Notes under the pieces: generated by a model | Databases searched by the model: none | Seen by the model: the letters and a program-made list of their open reading frames with translations, nothing else | Told to the model about the DNA's origin: nothing | From: DTLC01 sp964555645 | GTDB taxonomy: Bacteria; Verrucomicrobiota; Verrucomicrobiia; Limisphaerales; DTLC01 | Assembly (NCBI GenBank): GCA_964555645.1 | Contig: CAZKTA010000008.1 | Coordinates: forward strand, 1 to 64,000 | DNA length: 64,000 nucleotides | Direction of reading: 5' to 3' | Part shown: positions 8,105-17,290 of the stretch, in pieces | Layout of the letters: every line of letters starts with the position of its first letter | How positions within the stretch are numbered: the first letter of the stretch is position 1 | Position numbers and translations under genes: made by a program

Positions 8105-8150
8105 ACTGGTGCACTTGCGAACTGTTGGGCATGCTCAACCGGGTGTAACC

Positions 8151-10496
8151 ATGATTATGAAAGGCCGAATTTTTGCATTATTGGCTTTGGTTGGTTTGGT
8201 ATCTGGTGCCGGTCTTGTTTGCGCAGCCGTAACGAACTTGACCGACACCAGTCCGGGGTTCGGGTTCAGCGGGCGCGAGCTGTTCCCCATTGACAACCAG
8301 ATTGGCCTTGTACATGCGGCTGACATTGACGGGGACGGCTTGACCGATCTTGTTGTGGCCAACAATGAGCGTGCCAAAATCAACCTTCTTTACAACCAAA
8401 CCGGCGCAACAAATCAGCCAGGTGCGCAATCGGAAAGCAAACCGACCCGGAAACGCGAGATAAACGAGTTACCCCCAGACGCGCGGTTTCGAATCGAGTC
8501 TATAGCATCCGAGAAACGGATCGCTGCGATGGTGGTGACGGATCTCAACAGCGATGGCAGACCTGACATTGCATATTACGGTGAACCGCGAGAGCTTGTT
8601 GTGCAATACAACGAAGGCACAAACAGTTGGAGTGCGCCAAAACGGATTCCAATTGACGATGGCCAGTTAACCCCAAATGCACTTGTTGCAGGCGACCTTA
8701 ACAATGACGGTCTAACCGATCTTGTATTACTTGCCGATACTCACATGTATTTGGTTGGGCAGAAATCGGACCGCACACTCGACGAACCACAGAAGATACC
8801 CGTCGCAAGCATCGTAAGAGCAGTTCAGGTTATTGACATCAATGGCGATGGGCGAAACGACCTGTTACTCGTGAATTTTGACAGCGCCAACCCGATTCGG
8901 TTCAGACTACAGGATGCAGCAGGCCAACTTGGTCCGGAGATTCATTTCACGCTGCCGCCGATCCGTGCGTTTTGTGCGGGCGTTTTCGAGCAGGACAATA
9001 AAGCGCATGTGGTTACGATCGCGCAAAATTCGGGGCGGGCAGCGATCTGGCATTTTGAGCAGACAGGCGCCGACGCATTGGCGGGCCGGTTTGCGCAGGG
9101 CCAATTTTGCGTGTTACCACTTGCGCGGACCGACAAAGCGCAGCGCGGCTGTGCATGGGCAGACCTGGACGGGGACGGGTTAGTTGACCTGATCGTGGCC
9201 GAACCCGAGAACGGCCAGGTATCAATTCGGTTCCAACAAAAAGACGGCCGGCTTGGTACGCCCAGAACCTTTCCGACACTCACCGGTGTAAGCGCACTCG
9301 AGGTGGCCGATTGGGATGGCGACGGCAAACCGGAGCTTTTTATGCTCAGTATGGACGAACGCCAAGTCGGTGTAGCCCATCTGGATAAAAATATGCGTTT
9401 GCCTTTCCCGACATTGATTCCGACCGAAGGCAGGCCGCTTGCAATTGCTGTAGGCCAACTCAAGCCGGGTACGAAACCCGTTTTTGTTGGGATTGTTGAT
9501 CGCGACGGCGAACGCGTGTTACTGACTGTGGCCGCTGACGGGACAAGAACAACACAAAAGTTGAGCGAAACGTTCAAGTCGAACCCGGCGACACTTGCTA
9601 TCCACGATGCCGATCAGGATGGTCTGGCCGACTTGGTTATCCTGATACCGTATGAAAAAGTGAAGATCCTGCGTCAAACCAGCGATGGTAGATTCGACGA
9701 GCTCGACATTGCGCCTGCAGGGGGTGTAATCGAGCAACCATGGTTGAGCACGGCAGATTTAGATGGCGACGCCAAACCCGAGCTGTTGCTTGCACAAAAA
9801 AATTTTATACGCGCGCTCGTGCTCAAACAGGAAGTGTTAGCTCAGGGGACAACGAACAAGACAGCATGGGCGTTTCAGGTCAAAGAACAGATCAATGGCG
9901 CAGCCAGTAACTCGAAGCTTGTTGCTGCTGCATTTGTGCCAGGGACAAATGGCGCGCCCTGTTTGTTCCTGCTCGATATTGAGCGCAAGGCGCTGTCGGT
10001 TGCGCAGCCAGACAAACTCGGTGTATGGCAGATTGTACGTAATGTGCAACTACCGGTTTGGGACTTTGTCAGTTTGCACCCGGTTGCATTTGGCGGCGCA
10101 CAGATAAACGCGATCGGGTGTGTAGGTTTAAATGTTGTGGCCTGGCTTGCACTAGGAGGTGATGTGTGGGAAATGACCGAAATGGACAGCTACGAAACAC
10201 CAATCAAAGACGGCCGGTTGTTTGATGTTGTGTTGGGCGACCTCAACAACGACGGCAGAAAAGATCTTGTGTTTCTTGAAACGGCAAAGAACCACATTGA
10301 CATTGTCGAGTTCAGTACCGATGGCAAACTCATGCCCGGCCAGCGCTGGCAGGTGTTTGAAGAACGCACATTTCGCGGCAGGCGATTCGAAATGCCCGAG
10401 CCACGTGAAGCAACCGTGGCAGACGTGACCGGCGATGGCAAAAACGACCTGATAATCGTTGTACACGACAGGGTAATTGTCTATCCGCAGGAGTAA
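8151..10496 (+). CDS. Secreted FG-GAP/VCBS repeat protein
   Basis: I start it at the ATG at 8151, which yields MIMKGRIFALLALVGLVSGA, a signal peptide. The mature protein (781 residues in all) carries about ten FG-GAP-like blades with calcium-binding DxDxDG loops. Examples are DIDGDGLTDLVVAN, DLNSDGRPDIAYYG, DLNNDGLTDLVLLA, DINGDGRNDLLLVN, DLDGDGLVDLIVAE, DWDGDGKPELFML, DLNNDGRKDLVFLE and DVTGDGKNDLIIVV. Such repeats fold as beta-propellers and usually bind ligands or partner proteins outside the cell. No enzymatic domain is visible. The start lies shortly after the YjbQ stop, so co-transcription is possible. Confidence 0.85.
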   Translation: MIMKGRIFALLALVGLVSGAGLVCAAVTNLTDTSPGFGFSGRELFPIDNQIGLVHAADIDGDGLTDLVVANNERAKINLLYNQTGATNQPGAQSESKPTRKREINELPPDARFRIESIASEKRIAAMVVTDLNSDGRPDIAYYGEPRELVVQYNEGTNSWSAPKRIPIDDGQLTPNALVAGDLNNDGLTDLVLLADTHMYLVGQKSDRTLDEPQKIPVASIVRAVQVIDINGDGRNDLLLVNFDSANPIRFRLQDAAGQLGPEIHFTLPPIRAFCAGVFEQDNKAHVVTIAQNSGRAAIWHFEQTGADALAGRFAQGQFCVLPLARTDKAQRGCAWADLDGDGLVDLIVAEPENGQVSIRFQQKDGRLGTPRTFPTLTGVSALEVADWDGDGKPELFMLSMDERQVGVAHLDKNMRLPFPTLIPTEGRPLAIAVGQLKPGTKPVFVGIVDRDGERVLLTVAADGTRTTQKLSETFKSNPATLAIHDADQDGLADLVILIPYEKVKILRQTSDGRFDELDIAPAGGVIEQPWLSTADLDGDAKPELLLAQKNFIRALVLKQEVLAQGTTNKTAWAFQVKEQINGAASNSKLVAAAFVPGTNGAPCLFLLDIERKALSVAQPDKLGVWQIVRNVQLPVWDFVSLHPVAFGGAQINAIGCVGLNVVAWLALGGDVWEMTEMDSYETPIKDGRLFDVVLGDLNNDGRKDLVFLETAKNHIDIVEFSTDGKLMPGQRWQVFEERTFRGRRFEMPEPREATVADVTGDGKNDLIIVVHDRVIVYPQE

Positions 10497-10619
10497 TAGC
10501 CGCCAGCCAAATGCCCCGAAACTGCTTTTTACACGCTTACTTTCAACACAAAAACCTTGCTTGAACGGTCCGGTGCGCGATAGTTTATTGGCGAGTTTGA
10601 GCGTAACCGGTCGCGTTGT

Positions 10620-10695
10620 GCTCCCGTAGCTCAAATGGATAGAGCAGCGGTTTCCTAAACCGCGGATCCCAGTTCGATTCTGGGCGGGGGTACCA
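10620..10695 (+). tRNA. tRNA-Arg (anticodon CCU)
   Basis: A full cloverleaf of 76 bases can be drawn. The acceptor GCTCCCG pairs with CGGGGGT, with two G-U pairs. The D arm is GCTC/GAGC, the anticodon stem GCGGT/ACCGC and the T arm CCCAG/CTGGG with loop TTCGATT. The anticodon loop TTCCTAA places CCT at 10654-10656, which reads AGG (arginine). The 3' CCA is encoded at 10693-10695. It stands alone between two secreted-protein genes. Confidence 0.95.
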
Positions 10696-10857
10696 GCCTT
10701 TGGCGAACCGCCGATGTCAGAGCGCAAAAAACGCCCAACCACGCCTGGTTCAGCCCGTTAAAGGAGCATGTGCAAAAATGAATACTCTGGGCACAAAGTG
10801 CGTCAGTAGTTGTGGAGCGCAACGAATGCGTTGAACAAAAGTTAACCTTAACCGGCC

Positions 10858-13122
10858 ATGAAAACTGGAAGAAACATAGCGTGGATGCTAGGGGTTGCAT
10901 TAGGCGCTTTACCATTTGTAAGCGGCTGCATGCAGCAAAACGCCGGGGCAAGTCAGGCAAATGCAGTTCCGGCTCGGGTAACTTCACAACCTGGCACCAA
11001 CGTACTTGCCGGTCAATCTGGTCAGACCGATCAGGCTGCGTCAATGGAAACCCAGCTTGTTGCATTGGCTGACACGAACGCACCTGCAAACGAACCTGGG
11101 CAGAACGAGAAAGTCGAGCTGGCAGTTAACCCAGGTGGCGAAAGGCCGTTACCTACAGACATTTTCTTTTCACCGGCTCTGCGTGATGTGATCAAAATGG
11201 CCGAGGCTGGCATAGAGGAATCTATTCTACTGTCTTACATCAGCAACTCGGCAAGCACGTTTAATCTCGGTGCCGAGCAGATCATTTATCTAAACGACAT
11301 CGGAATAAGCGATTCTGTGGTGCTAGCGATGATCGAGCAGGATAGGCGTTTGGGTGTTGGTGGCGGTCAAGCTGTTGTTGGCCAAGCACAATCTGGTCAA
11401 GCCGAGACCGCTGCTGCACCAGCTGCACCCGCACGTGCGACCGAACAATACACGGTTACCAATATTGTGCATGAACCGACTGTGGTGAACTACAACTACT
11501 TTTACGAATCGCTTGCGCCATACGGCAGCTGGATCACAATAGATGGCTACGGCTTGTGTTGGCGGCCGACCGTGGTGGTGATTGACGCCGGGTGGCATCC
11601 GTATTGCCATCGTGGCAGATGGGTGTATTCGAACTGGGGCTGGTATTGGCAATCTGACTATACATGGGGCAGCATTGTTTTCCACTACGGCAGATGGTTC
11701 AGGCACCCACGCTGGGGTTGGTGTTGGTGGCCCGACACGGTTTGGGCCCCCGCATGGGTCGTGTGGCGGCACACGGATTATTACTGTGGTTGGGCGCCGT
11801 TACCGCCGTTTACCGGCTATTCGACTGTTTGGGGGATGACATACTGTGGCGTGGGTGTCGGGATCGACTTCGACTTCGGCTTGCGCGTTGACCACTACAC
11901 TTATGTGCCGTGGCACAGGTTTGGTCGTCATCGGCCCGACAGGCACAGGGTGCCCCGGGATCAGATCAGGCAAGTGCACGAACGCGCAGTTGTTGTAAAC
12001 GATTTCGTCTATGGCGATCGTCACGCAGTTAGTAACCGCGGTATTCCGTTCGAGCACGTTGCAAGACGCGCTGGACACGAAATACCGCGTGTGACTGTGC
12101 GCGACCTGCCCGGTAATGCGCCGCGTAATCGTGTCGTAGACAAACCGCATCGCGAAGGTAACCAGTTGGTGGTCTACCGACATCCGATACCTGGCCGACG
12201 GCCAAGCGACCGTGCGGCTGAGCGACCCACTGCGGGGGTCGAGCGGCCAGGTCTGAGAACCGATTTTACTCCAGGTGAACGCATCGCCAATCCATCGCAG
12301 GAGATGAAACCCGGACGGACACGACCCGAGTCCGGCGTGACGCGAGTTCATTCACAGCGCACACCTAGAACGGATGGAGCGCGTCCGAGGGGAGAGATTT
12401 CAACAGGCCAAAAGTTGGTTGGACCGACCGAACGACCCGGTACTGCGATGCGCCCGCCGACCATCCAACAAGAACGAACCGTTAATCGGCCCGAGTCGGG
12501 ACCTGGACGGACCGAACCTGGTGCGCGGACACAGCCGTCAACATTTGGCCCCGGACGCGCGACGGGCGCACAACCTGCCAGGCCGCAACCAAGTCCAAAC
12601 CTAACGAAGCCTGCACAACCGGATTCGGGGCATCGTCCTAGTGGACCGGTGCATGGGGCGATACAGCGTCCTGCTATACGGGCCTCTGGCAGCAGTGACG
12701 CAACTCCAACCGCGCCGCAAATCAGGTCTGACCCGGCTCAATCACTCGGAACAACAAGATCAGTCATCAGTCAGCCTATGGTTCCGCGGCAGAGTGTGCA
12801 GTCGCAACCTGTCCGACGGGGCGAGTCTTCACAGGGTTTCGTGCGTCCGAGCACACCTGCCCGTACCGAAGCGCCCGTGCGTGTGACATCACCTCCTGCA
12901 AATGTTGTGGTGCAACGGCCTGCGCCGGCTCAACCGGCATCTGTACCACGCGTGAGTGCACCTGTGGTTTCAGCACCTCCACAGCCTGATCAAAGGCACG
13001 TGAGCGCACCAAGCCCGGCACACGCTAACCAGCCATCAGCGCCTCCTCCGGCACCGGCGCCGCGCTCGGCAGACGGTTCAGACCGTGGGGGCGCACCGGC
13101 GCGCACACATAAGGTGCGATAA
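10858..13122 (+). CDS. Lipoprotein with Trp/Tyr-rich DUF6600-like domain and Pro/Arg-rich tail
   Basis: The 754-residue protein starts with a lipoprotein signal, ending in VSGC near residue 24. A short helical region follows. Residues about 205-340 are extremely rich in W, Y, H and G, with repeats such as YGSWITIDGYGLCWRP, HPRWGWCWWPDTVWAP and YCGWAPLPP, typical of DUF6600-like domains. From about residue 345 to the end the sequence is disordered and rich in P, R, T and Q. The function is unknown. By composition it may be an outer-membrane or surface anchored scaffold. The start at 10858 is fixed by the signal peptide. It follows the tRNA gene and is convergent with the next gene. Confidence 0.75.
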   Translation: MKTGRNIAWMLGVALGALPFVSGCMQQNAGASQANAVPARVTSQPGTNVLAGQSGQTDQAASMETQLVALADTNAPANEPGQNEKVELAVNPGGERPLPTDIFFSPALRDVIKMAEAGIEESILLSYISNSASTFNLGAEQIIYLNDIGISDSVVLAMIEQDRRLGVGGGQAVVGQAQSGQAETAAAPAAPARATEQYTVTNIVHEPTVVNYNYFYESLAPYGSWITIDGYGLCWRPTVVVIDAGWHPYCHRGRWVYSNWGWYWQSDYTWGSIVFHYGRWFRHPRWGWCWWPDTVWAPAWVVWRHTDYYCGWAPLPPFTGYSTVWGMTYCGVGVGIDFDFGLRVDHYTYVPWHRFGRHRPDRHRVPRDQIRQVHERAVVVNDFVYGDRHAVSNRGIPFEHVARRAGHEIPRVTVRDLPGNAPRNRVVDKPHREGNQLVVYRHPIPGRRPSDRAAERPTAGVERPGLRTDFTPGERIANPSQEMKPGRTRPESGVTRVHSQRTPRTDGARPRGEISTGQKLVGPTERPGTAMRPPTIQQERTVNRPESGPGRTEPGARTQPSTFGPGRATGAQPARPQPSPNLTKPAQPDSGHRPSGPVHGAIQRPAIRASGSSDATPTAPQIRSDPAQSLGTTRSVISQPMVPRQSVQSQPVRRGESSQGFVRPSTPARTEAPVRVTSPPANVVVQRPAPAQPASVPRVSAPVVSAPPQPDQRHVSAPSPAHANQPSAPPPAPAPRSADGSDRGGAPARTHKVR

Positions 13123-13167
13123 GTACGTAGCCACCACCGTGTGGTAAAGTTGGTAAGTGGAGAAAAG

Positions 13168-13920
13168 TTACAGCGACGAGCTTTGCAACCTTGCGAGTAT
13201 CTCCGGATCGCGTACATCAACCCACAGACCGTGTATTTCGAATCCGGCAATTCGACGCCCGGCACGCACCATTGCGTTAAGTGCGTCAGTTAACTCGAAT
13301 TCGCCGCGTGGTGATTTTTCGAGTCTGGCAGTAAACTCGAACAGCACGTGGTTAAACACGTAAATACCTGCATTGTACCAGAGCGGCGTTTGCGACTTTA
13401 ACAGGCCGGCGTTGCGCAACTCTGCAAGCTGCGCTTCAGACGGTTTTTCCAAAACACATTGAAGCTCAAATTTATCGTCAAAAACCAACAAACCGCCTTT
13501 GGCGATATCTTCACCGCGCCGTGCTGTGACCAGGCCTGAAAAATCGCCTTCATTGAATCTGGTAATTGCGTTTTTGTATGTGTCCGGGGTCACGAGTATG
13601 TCTCCGTAAACAAGCAGGAACGGGGATGTGCCGATGAAATGCTTGGCGATTTCTGGTGCTTTGCCAGTGCCATTCTGGACAACCTGCCTGCCGTATGTGA
13701 TTGTTGCGCCAAACCGGCTTCCGTCGCCAAAGTACGTTTCAATCACCTCGGCACGGTAGCCCGTGACAATAAAAAGTTCTCGTACACCAGCCGCTATAAT
13801 GCCGCCGACAACATGTTCCAAGACAGGTTTACCGCGTACCTGTAACATTGGTTTTGGCGTGTCATTTGTCAGGTGCCGCATCCGTGTGCCTTTGCCCGCA
13901 GCCAAAATGACAGCTTTCAT
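13168..13920 (-). CDS. Sugar-phosphate nucleotidyltransferase
   Basis: The 250-residue protein opens with MKAVILAAGKGTRM and TPKPMLQVRGKPVLEHV, the nucleotide-binding signature of the NTP_transferase family. LVYGDILVTPD supplies the metal-binding aspartate, and the ending resembles mannose-1-phosphate or glucose-1-phosphate nucleotidyltransferases (FEIHGLWVDVRDPEIL). It would make an NDP-sugar for glycan synthesis; the base and sugar cannot be told from the sequence. It lacks the left-handed beta-helix of GlmU. The ATG at 13920 is preferred to an in-frame TTG three codons upstream. It is convergent with the DUF6600-like gene. Confidence 0.85.
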   Translation of the reverse strand: MKAVILAAGKGTRMRHLTNDTPKPMLQVRGKPVLEHVVGGIIAAGVRELFIVTGYRAEVIETYFGDGSRFGATITYGRQVVQNGTGKAPEIAKHFIGTSPFLLVYGDILVTPDTYKNAITRFNEGDFSGLVTARRGEDIAKGGLLVFDDKFELQCVLEKPSEAQLAELRNAGLLKSQTPLWYNAGIYVFNHVLFEFTARLEKSPRGEFELTDALNAMVRAGRRIAGFEIHGLWVDVRDPEILARLQSSSL

Positions 13921-14099
13921 CGGGCACAAGTGAATACCGAGTTGGCCTGAAACAAAAGATTTTTTGACTGAGCCGGCCTAGGTAACTGGATACGGGTCAG
14001 GTTTCGCGAAGCCATTGGGTTTCTGCGCCAACAAACTATGAGAAATAACCCAAAACCGTGGTTGGACAGGCATTTGTAGCAGGGATATTTTGTTGTGGC

Positions 14100-15260
14100 A
14101 TGATTACCGGGCACCAACAAACTGCGCCTGTGCAAGCGCCTGACGCGTCGCGTACAGTGCAACGGTACCAGGGCGAGGTGGTTTACATTTATGCGTATAA
14201 CGTCGCGCACGAGATGACACGCGAGCCGCTCACCAAGGTGTTCGGTCAACCGGTTGCACAATTTGGTGTTGATGGCGACAAGCGAAACCCAAAACGGTTT
14301 CTGTTTTACAAACCGCAGATGGTACGGTTGCCTCCAATCGAACGAGCAGGTCCACTGGGCAAAGTACGAATTGAACGCACGATCAAGCTGTTGCCCATAG
14401 GCGCAATTAGCATAACCGTGCGGTTGCCGTTCGAGGTCAGCAACCTAAGCGAACTTGTTGCGTATCATGATCTGCAGTTCGAAAACGGCTCGTTGCACCA
14501 GGAGGTGATGCAATTGGCTGAGGACGTTGTGGCCGAGTTAAAGTCGCATTACATACGTCCCCACCCACAATTGTTGGAAGAGGAAGCCTACACTGTGTTT
14601 TGCATTGCTGCACCGCTTATGTCAGCAGCTGGATCAGTGGTACCAGCCGAGAGCTGGTTCCATGCGCATCGGCGCGAGATTGCAGCGTTACTGACACAGG
14701 AGCCTGATATGACGCGGCTTTCGAAACAGGAAGCCGATGAATCAACTGCACGATACCTGAGCTACTACGATAACGACCTTGTGGTAATTGACTGGGATGC
14801 AGCATTGATTGTGGATGAACCACGGGATTTTGACGAGACGCTCTACATAATGGAGCTTGCGAATCTACAACTGGCCGAGCTTGAGGCATATGACAGGCTG
14901 TTGGATGGCACACTTGAACGCTCATACCGCGATCTGGGGGAGCATCCGCTCCGGTCGCGTGCTGATGTACTGCGTGAGCTGCGCGAAATCCGGATTGACC
15001 TCGCGCGGTTCAACGACGAGCTTTCAAACATAACCAAGTTTTTTGGCGACTGGCATCTGGCGCGAATCTACGAAAAGATCGCCTCGCGCTTCCACCTGGC
15101 CGACTGGCACCGGACGATCGAAGGCAAGCTGCGGACTTTGGACGACCTGTACCAGATGCTCAAACATGAGCAGACAAATCAACTGATGGTAATCCTGGAG
15201 GCGTTGATCGTTCTGCTGTTTATAGTTGACCTTGCAGTGTTGCTGCTACAGTTCAAGTAA
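14100..15260 (+). CDS. RMD1/DUF155 family membrane-anchored protein
   Basis: This 386-residue protein matches the RMD1 (YagE/DUF155) family. It has a charged central region with LVVIDWDAALIVDEP, long helices (RLDGTLERSYRD-like) and the family end with NITKFFGDWHLARIYEKIA. A single C-terminal transmembrane helix follows (VILEALIVLLFIVDLAVLLL). Eukaryotic members act in mitochondria and sporulation; the bacterial function is unknown. The ATG at 14100 is preferred but 14058 is in frame. It is divergent from the nucleotidyltransferase and convergent with pntB. Confidence 0.75.
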   Translation: MITGHQQTAPVQAPDASRTVQRYQGEVVYIYAYNVAHEMTREPLTKVFGQPVAQFGVDGDKRNPKRFLFYKPQMVRLPPIERAGPLGKVRIERTIKLLPIGAISITVRLPFEVSNLSELVAYHDLQFENGSLHQEVMQLAEDVVAELKSHYIRPHPQLLEEEAYTVFCIAAPLMSAAGSVVPAESWFHAHRREIAALLTQEPDMTRLSKQEADESTARYLSYYDNDLVVIDWDAALIVDEPRDFDETLYIMELANLQLAELEAYDRLLDGTLERSYRDLGEHPLRSRADVLRELREIRIDLARFNDELSNITKFFGDWHLARIYEKIASRFHLADWHRTIEGKLRTLDDLYQMLKHEQTNQLMVILEALIVLLFIVDLAVLLLQFK

Positions 15261-15405
15261 AGGGGCAGACCAATACAAAACAAGGGTAAATAGCCAGTGC
15301 GCAAACAATGGCCCACACCCTGAATTGTGCAAAAGCACACAGGTATTTCTTCAGGGCCGTGGACGTTAAAACCCCGGTTTGCTTCGGCTCGGAAAATGCG
15401 GTTTT

Positions 15406-16806
15406 TCAGTGGCCCATGTCCTTCTCGCCTGCGAGGTGTCTGGCGATCTCACCTGTTACGGCCTTAGCGTCTCCGAAGACCATCAAAGTCTTGTCCAAGT
15501 AATACAATTCGTTTTCGATGCCAGCAAAGCCGGGGTTCATGCTGCGTTTGATTGCCAGGACGGTTTTTGCCTTGTCGGCATCAATGATGGGCATACCGTA
15601 AATTGGGCTGGTTTTGTCATGGCGCGCAGCAGGGTTAACCACGTCGTTTGCGCCTATGACAAGGCACACGTCGCACTGCGGCATCTCGGGGTTGATGTCG
15701 TCCATTTCAACCAGGTCTTCATACGGAATCTCGGCTTCGGCAAGAAGCACGTTCATATGCCCGGGCATGCGCCCTGCAACGGGATGAATTGCAAACTTAA
15801 CCGTAATGCCACGCTCGACGAGTTTGTCGTAAATCTCGCGCACTCGATGTTGTGCTTGGGCAACCGCCATGCCGTAGCCCGGGATGATCACAACAAAGTT
15901 CGCGTTTTCGAGGATCTGCGCAGCGTCCTTGGGGGTACAACTCTTGACGGTTTTCTTCTCTGCCTCAGCTGCCGTGGTTTGCACCTGACCAAAGGCACCA
16001 AACAACACGTTCGTAAAGCTCCGGTTCATTGCTTTGCACATGATGATGGACAGGATCAAACCAGACGAACCGTCAAGTGCGCCTGCGGTGATTAACAGTT
16101 TGTTTTCAAGAACAAAACCCATCGCAACAGCCGACAGTCCCGCATATGAGTTAAGCAGTGAAATCACGGTAGGCATGTCTGCTCCTCCAATCGGAAGGAT
16201 GAGTAGTACGCCGAACAACAGTGAAAGCACAATTATGACGGGAAACAGCGCTTTGAACTTCACGGGATCGATCGTCAGCAGTACGGCGCACAGCACAGCT
16301 ATGCCGAATAATGACAGGTTTATGACATTCTGGTTCCGGTACACGATCGGACGAGACGGTATAATCTCTTGCAGCTTGCCGGCTGCCATGAGACTGCCTG
16401 TAAAGGTGATAAACCCGAGTAATACCTCGGCGCTGATTACCGCTGTCCGGAAGTGTGTTAACTCAGCAGGCGATTCGTGTTGCCAGAGATAAAATTTTGC
16501 TGTTCCAACCAGCCCAGCAGCTAGCCCACCAAATGCGTGCGACAGCGCGGTTCGCTGCGGCACGGCTGTCAATGGCACGCGCGATAGCGGGATACCCACG
16601 ATTGTGCCAATCACCGCCGCAAGGGCTATCCAACCGTAATTGACAATATCCGGTTTGGCCAACGTGCCCGCCACTGCAACCGTCATGCCCGCTACACCGG
16701 CAAAAACGCCGCGCCGGGCTGTTTCCGGGTTGTTCATCCACTTGAGCGAGAAGATGAACAGTGCCGTGGCCAGTAAATAGGCAAGTTGAATTATCGTCTC
16801 GTTCAT
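15406..16806 (-). CDS. pntB: NAD(P) transhydrogenase subunit beta (PntB)
   Basis: The 466-residue protein has about nine N-terminal membrane helices followed by the NADP(H)-binding domain III. This carries the signature VVIIPGYGMAVAQAQHRV, the GRMPGHMNVLLAEA loop and VCLVIGANDVVNPAAR. PntB couples proton flow across the inner membrane to hydride transfer from NADH to NADP+. It overlaps the upstream pntA2 by four bases (ATGA), so translation is coupled. The three-gene arrangement pntA1-pntA2-pntB, with split alpha subunit, is common outside enterobacteria. Confidence 0.95.
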   Translation of the reverse strand: MNETIIQLAYLLATALFIFSLKWMNNPETARRGVFAGVAGMTVAVAGTLAKPDIVNYGWIALAAVIGTIVGIPLSRVPLTAVPQRTALSHAFGGLAAGLVGTAKFYLWQHESPAELTHFRTAVISAEVLLGFITFTGSLMAAGKLQEIIPSRPIVYRNQNVINLSLFGIAVLCAVLLTIDPVKFKALFPVIIVLSLLFGVLLILPIGGADMPTVISLLNSYAGLSAVAMGFVLENKLLITAGALDGSSGLILSIIMCKAMNRSFTNVLFGAFGQVQTTAAEAEKKTVKSCTPKDAAQILENANFVVIIPGYGMAVAQAQHRVREIYDKLVERGITVKFAIHPVAGRMPGHMNVLLAEAEIPYEDLVEMDDINPEMPQCDVCLVIGANDVVNPAARHDKTSPIYGMPIIDADKAKTVLAIKRSMNPGFAGIENELYYLDKTLMVFGDAKAVTGEIARHLAGEKDMGH

Positions 16807-17255
16807 GGCTTTTTGTCCTCCCGCTTCTTAAACATCTTGAGCATCCGGTCAGTGATCAGGAATCCACTGACGATATTCGTAACAGCGGCGAAAACTGCCA
16901 CAAGCGCCAGAAAAGTTATCGGCGTCGGATGTTTCGGCCCGGCCACGATAATCGCTCCTACAACGGCAATGGCGGAGATTGCATTAGTCAGTGACATCAG
17001 CGGCGTGTGCAACAGCCGCGACACACGCCGGATCACGTCCAAGCCAATAAATGTGGCCAACACAAACACAAACAGCATTGCCACGTATTCGCTTGGCCCA
17101 TGTGCAATTGGGTTGGATCGGCCAGTTGTATGTGCAACCGGTTGTTCCACAACTGCAGTGTGAGTTGGTGCCTCAGTCAGTGGTGTGCCCGCTGCAATCA
17201 CAGCGGCAGGCTGCTGACCGGCATTTACAGCATCTAAGAGGTTATGTGTACTCAT
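16803..17255 (-). CDS. pntA2: NAD(P) transhydrogenase alpha subunit, membrane part (PntA2)
   Basis: This 150-residue protein corresponds to the C-terminal membrane portion of PntA. After an Ala/Thr-rich leader come three or four hydrophobic helices, including EYVAMLFVFVLATFIGLDVI and the family motif RLLHTPLMSLTNAISAIAVV. The start at 17255 (MSTHNLLDA) is chosen because the frame upstream overlaps the intergenic region and shows no conservation. It lies 35 bases after pntA1 and overlaps pntB by four bases. It anchors the soluble NAD(H)-binding subunit to the proton channel. Confidence 0.92.
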   Translation of the reverse strand: MSTHNLLDAVNAGQQPAAVIAAGTPLTEAPTHTAVVEQPVAHTTGRSNPIAHGPSEYVAMLFVFVLATFIGLDVIRRVSRLLHTPLMSLTNAISAIAVVGAIIVAGPKHPTPITFLALVAVFAAVTNIVSGFLITDRMLKMFKKREDKKP

Positions 17256-17290
17256 GGTCAGGCTAATTTGTGGTTTGCAATTGCGAAAAA

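Noticed and set aside
8942..9577. Minus-strand open frame opposite the FG-GAP protein
   Set aside because: Antisense of the repetitive DxDxDG coding sequence; low-complexity product.
10561..10589. Possible sigma-70 promoter (TTGAAC, 17-base spacer, TTTATT) before the tRNA
   Set aside because: Only four of six bases match at each box, so I cannot separate it from chance.
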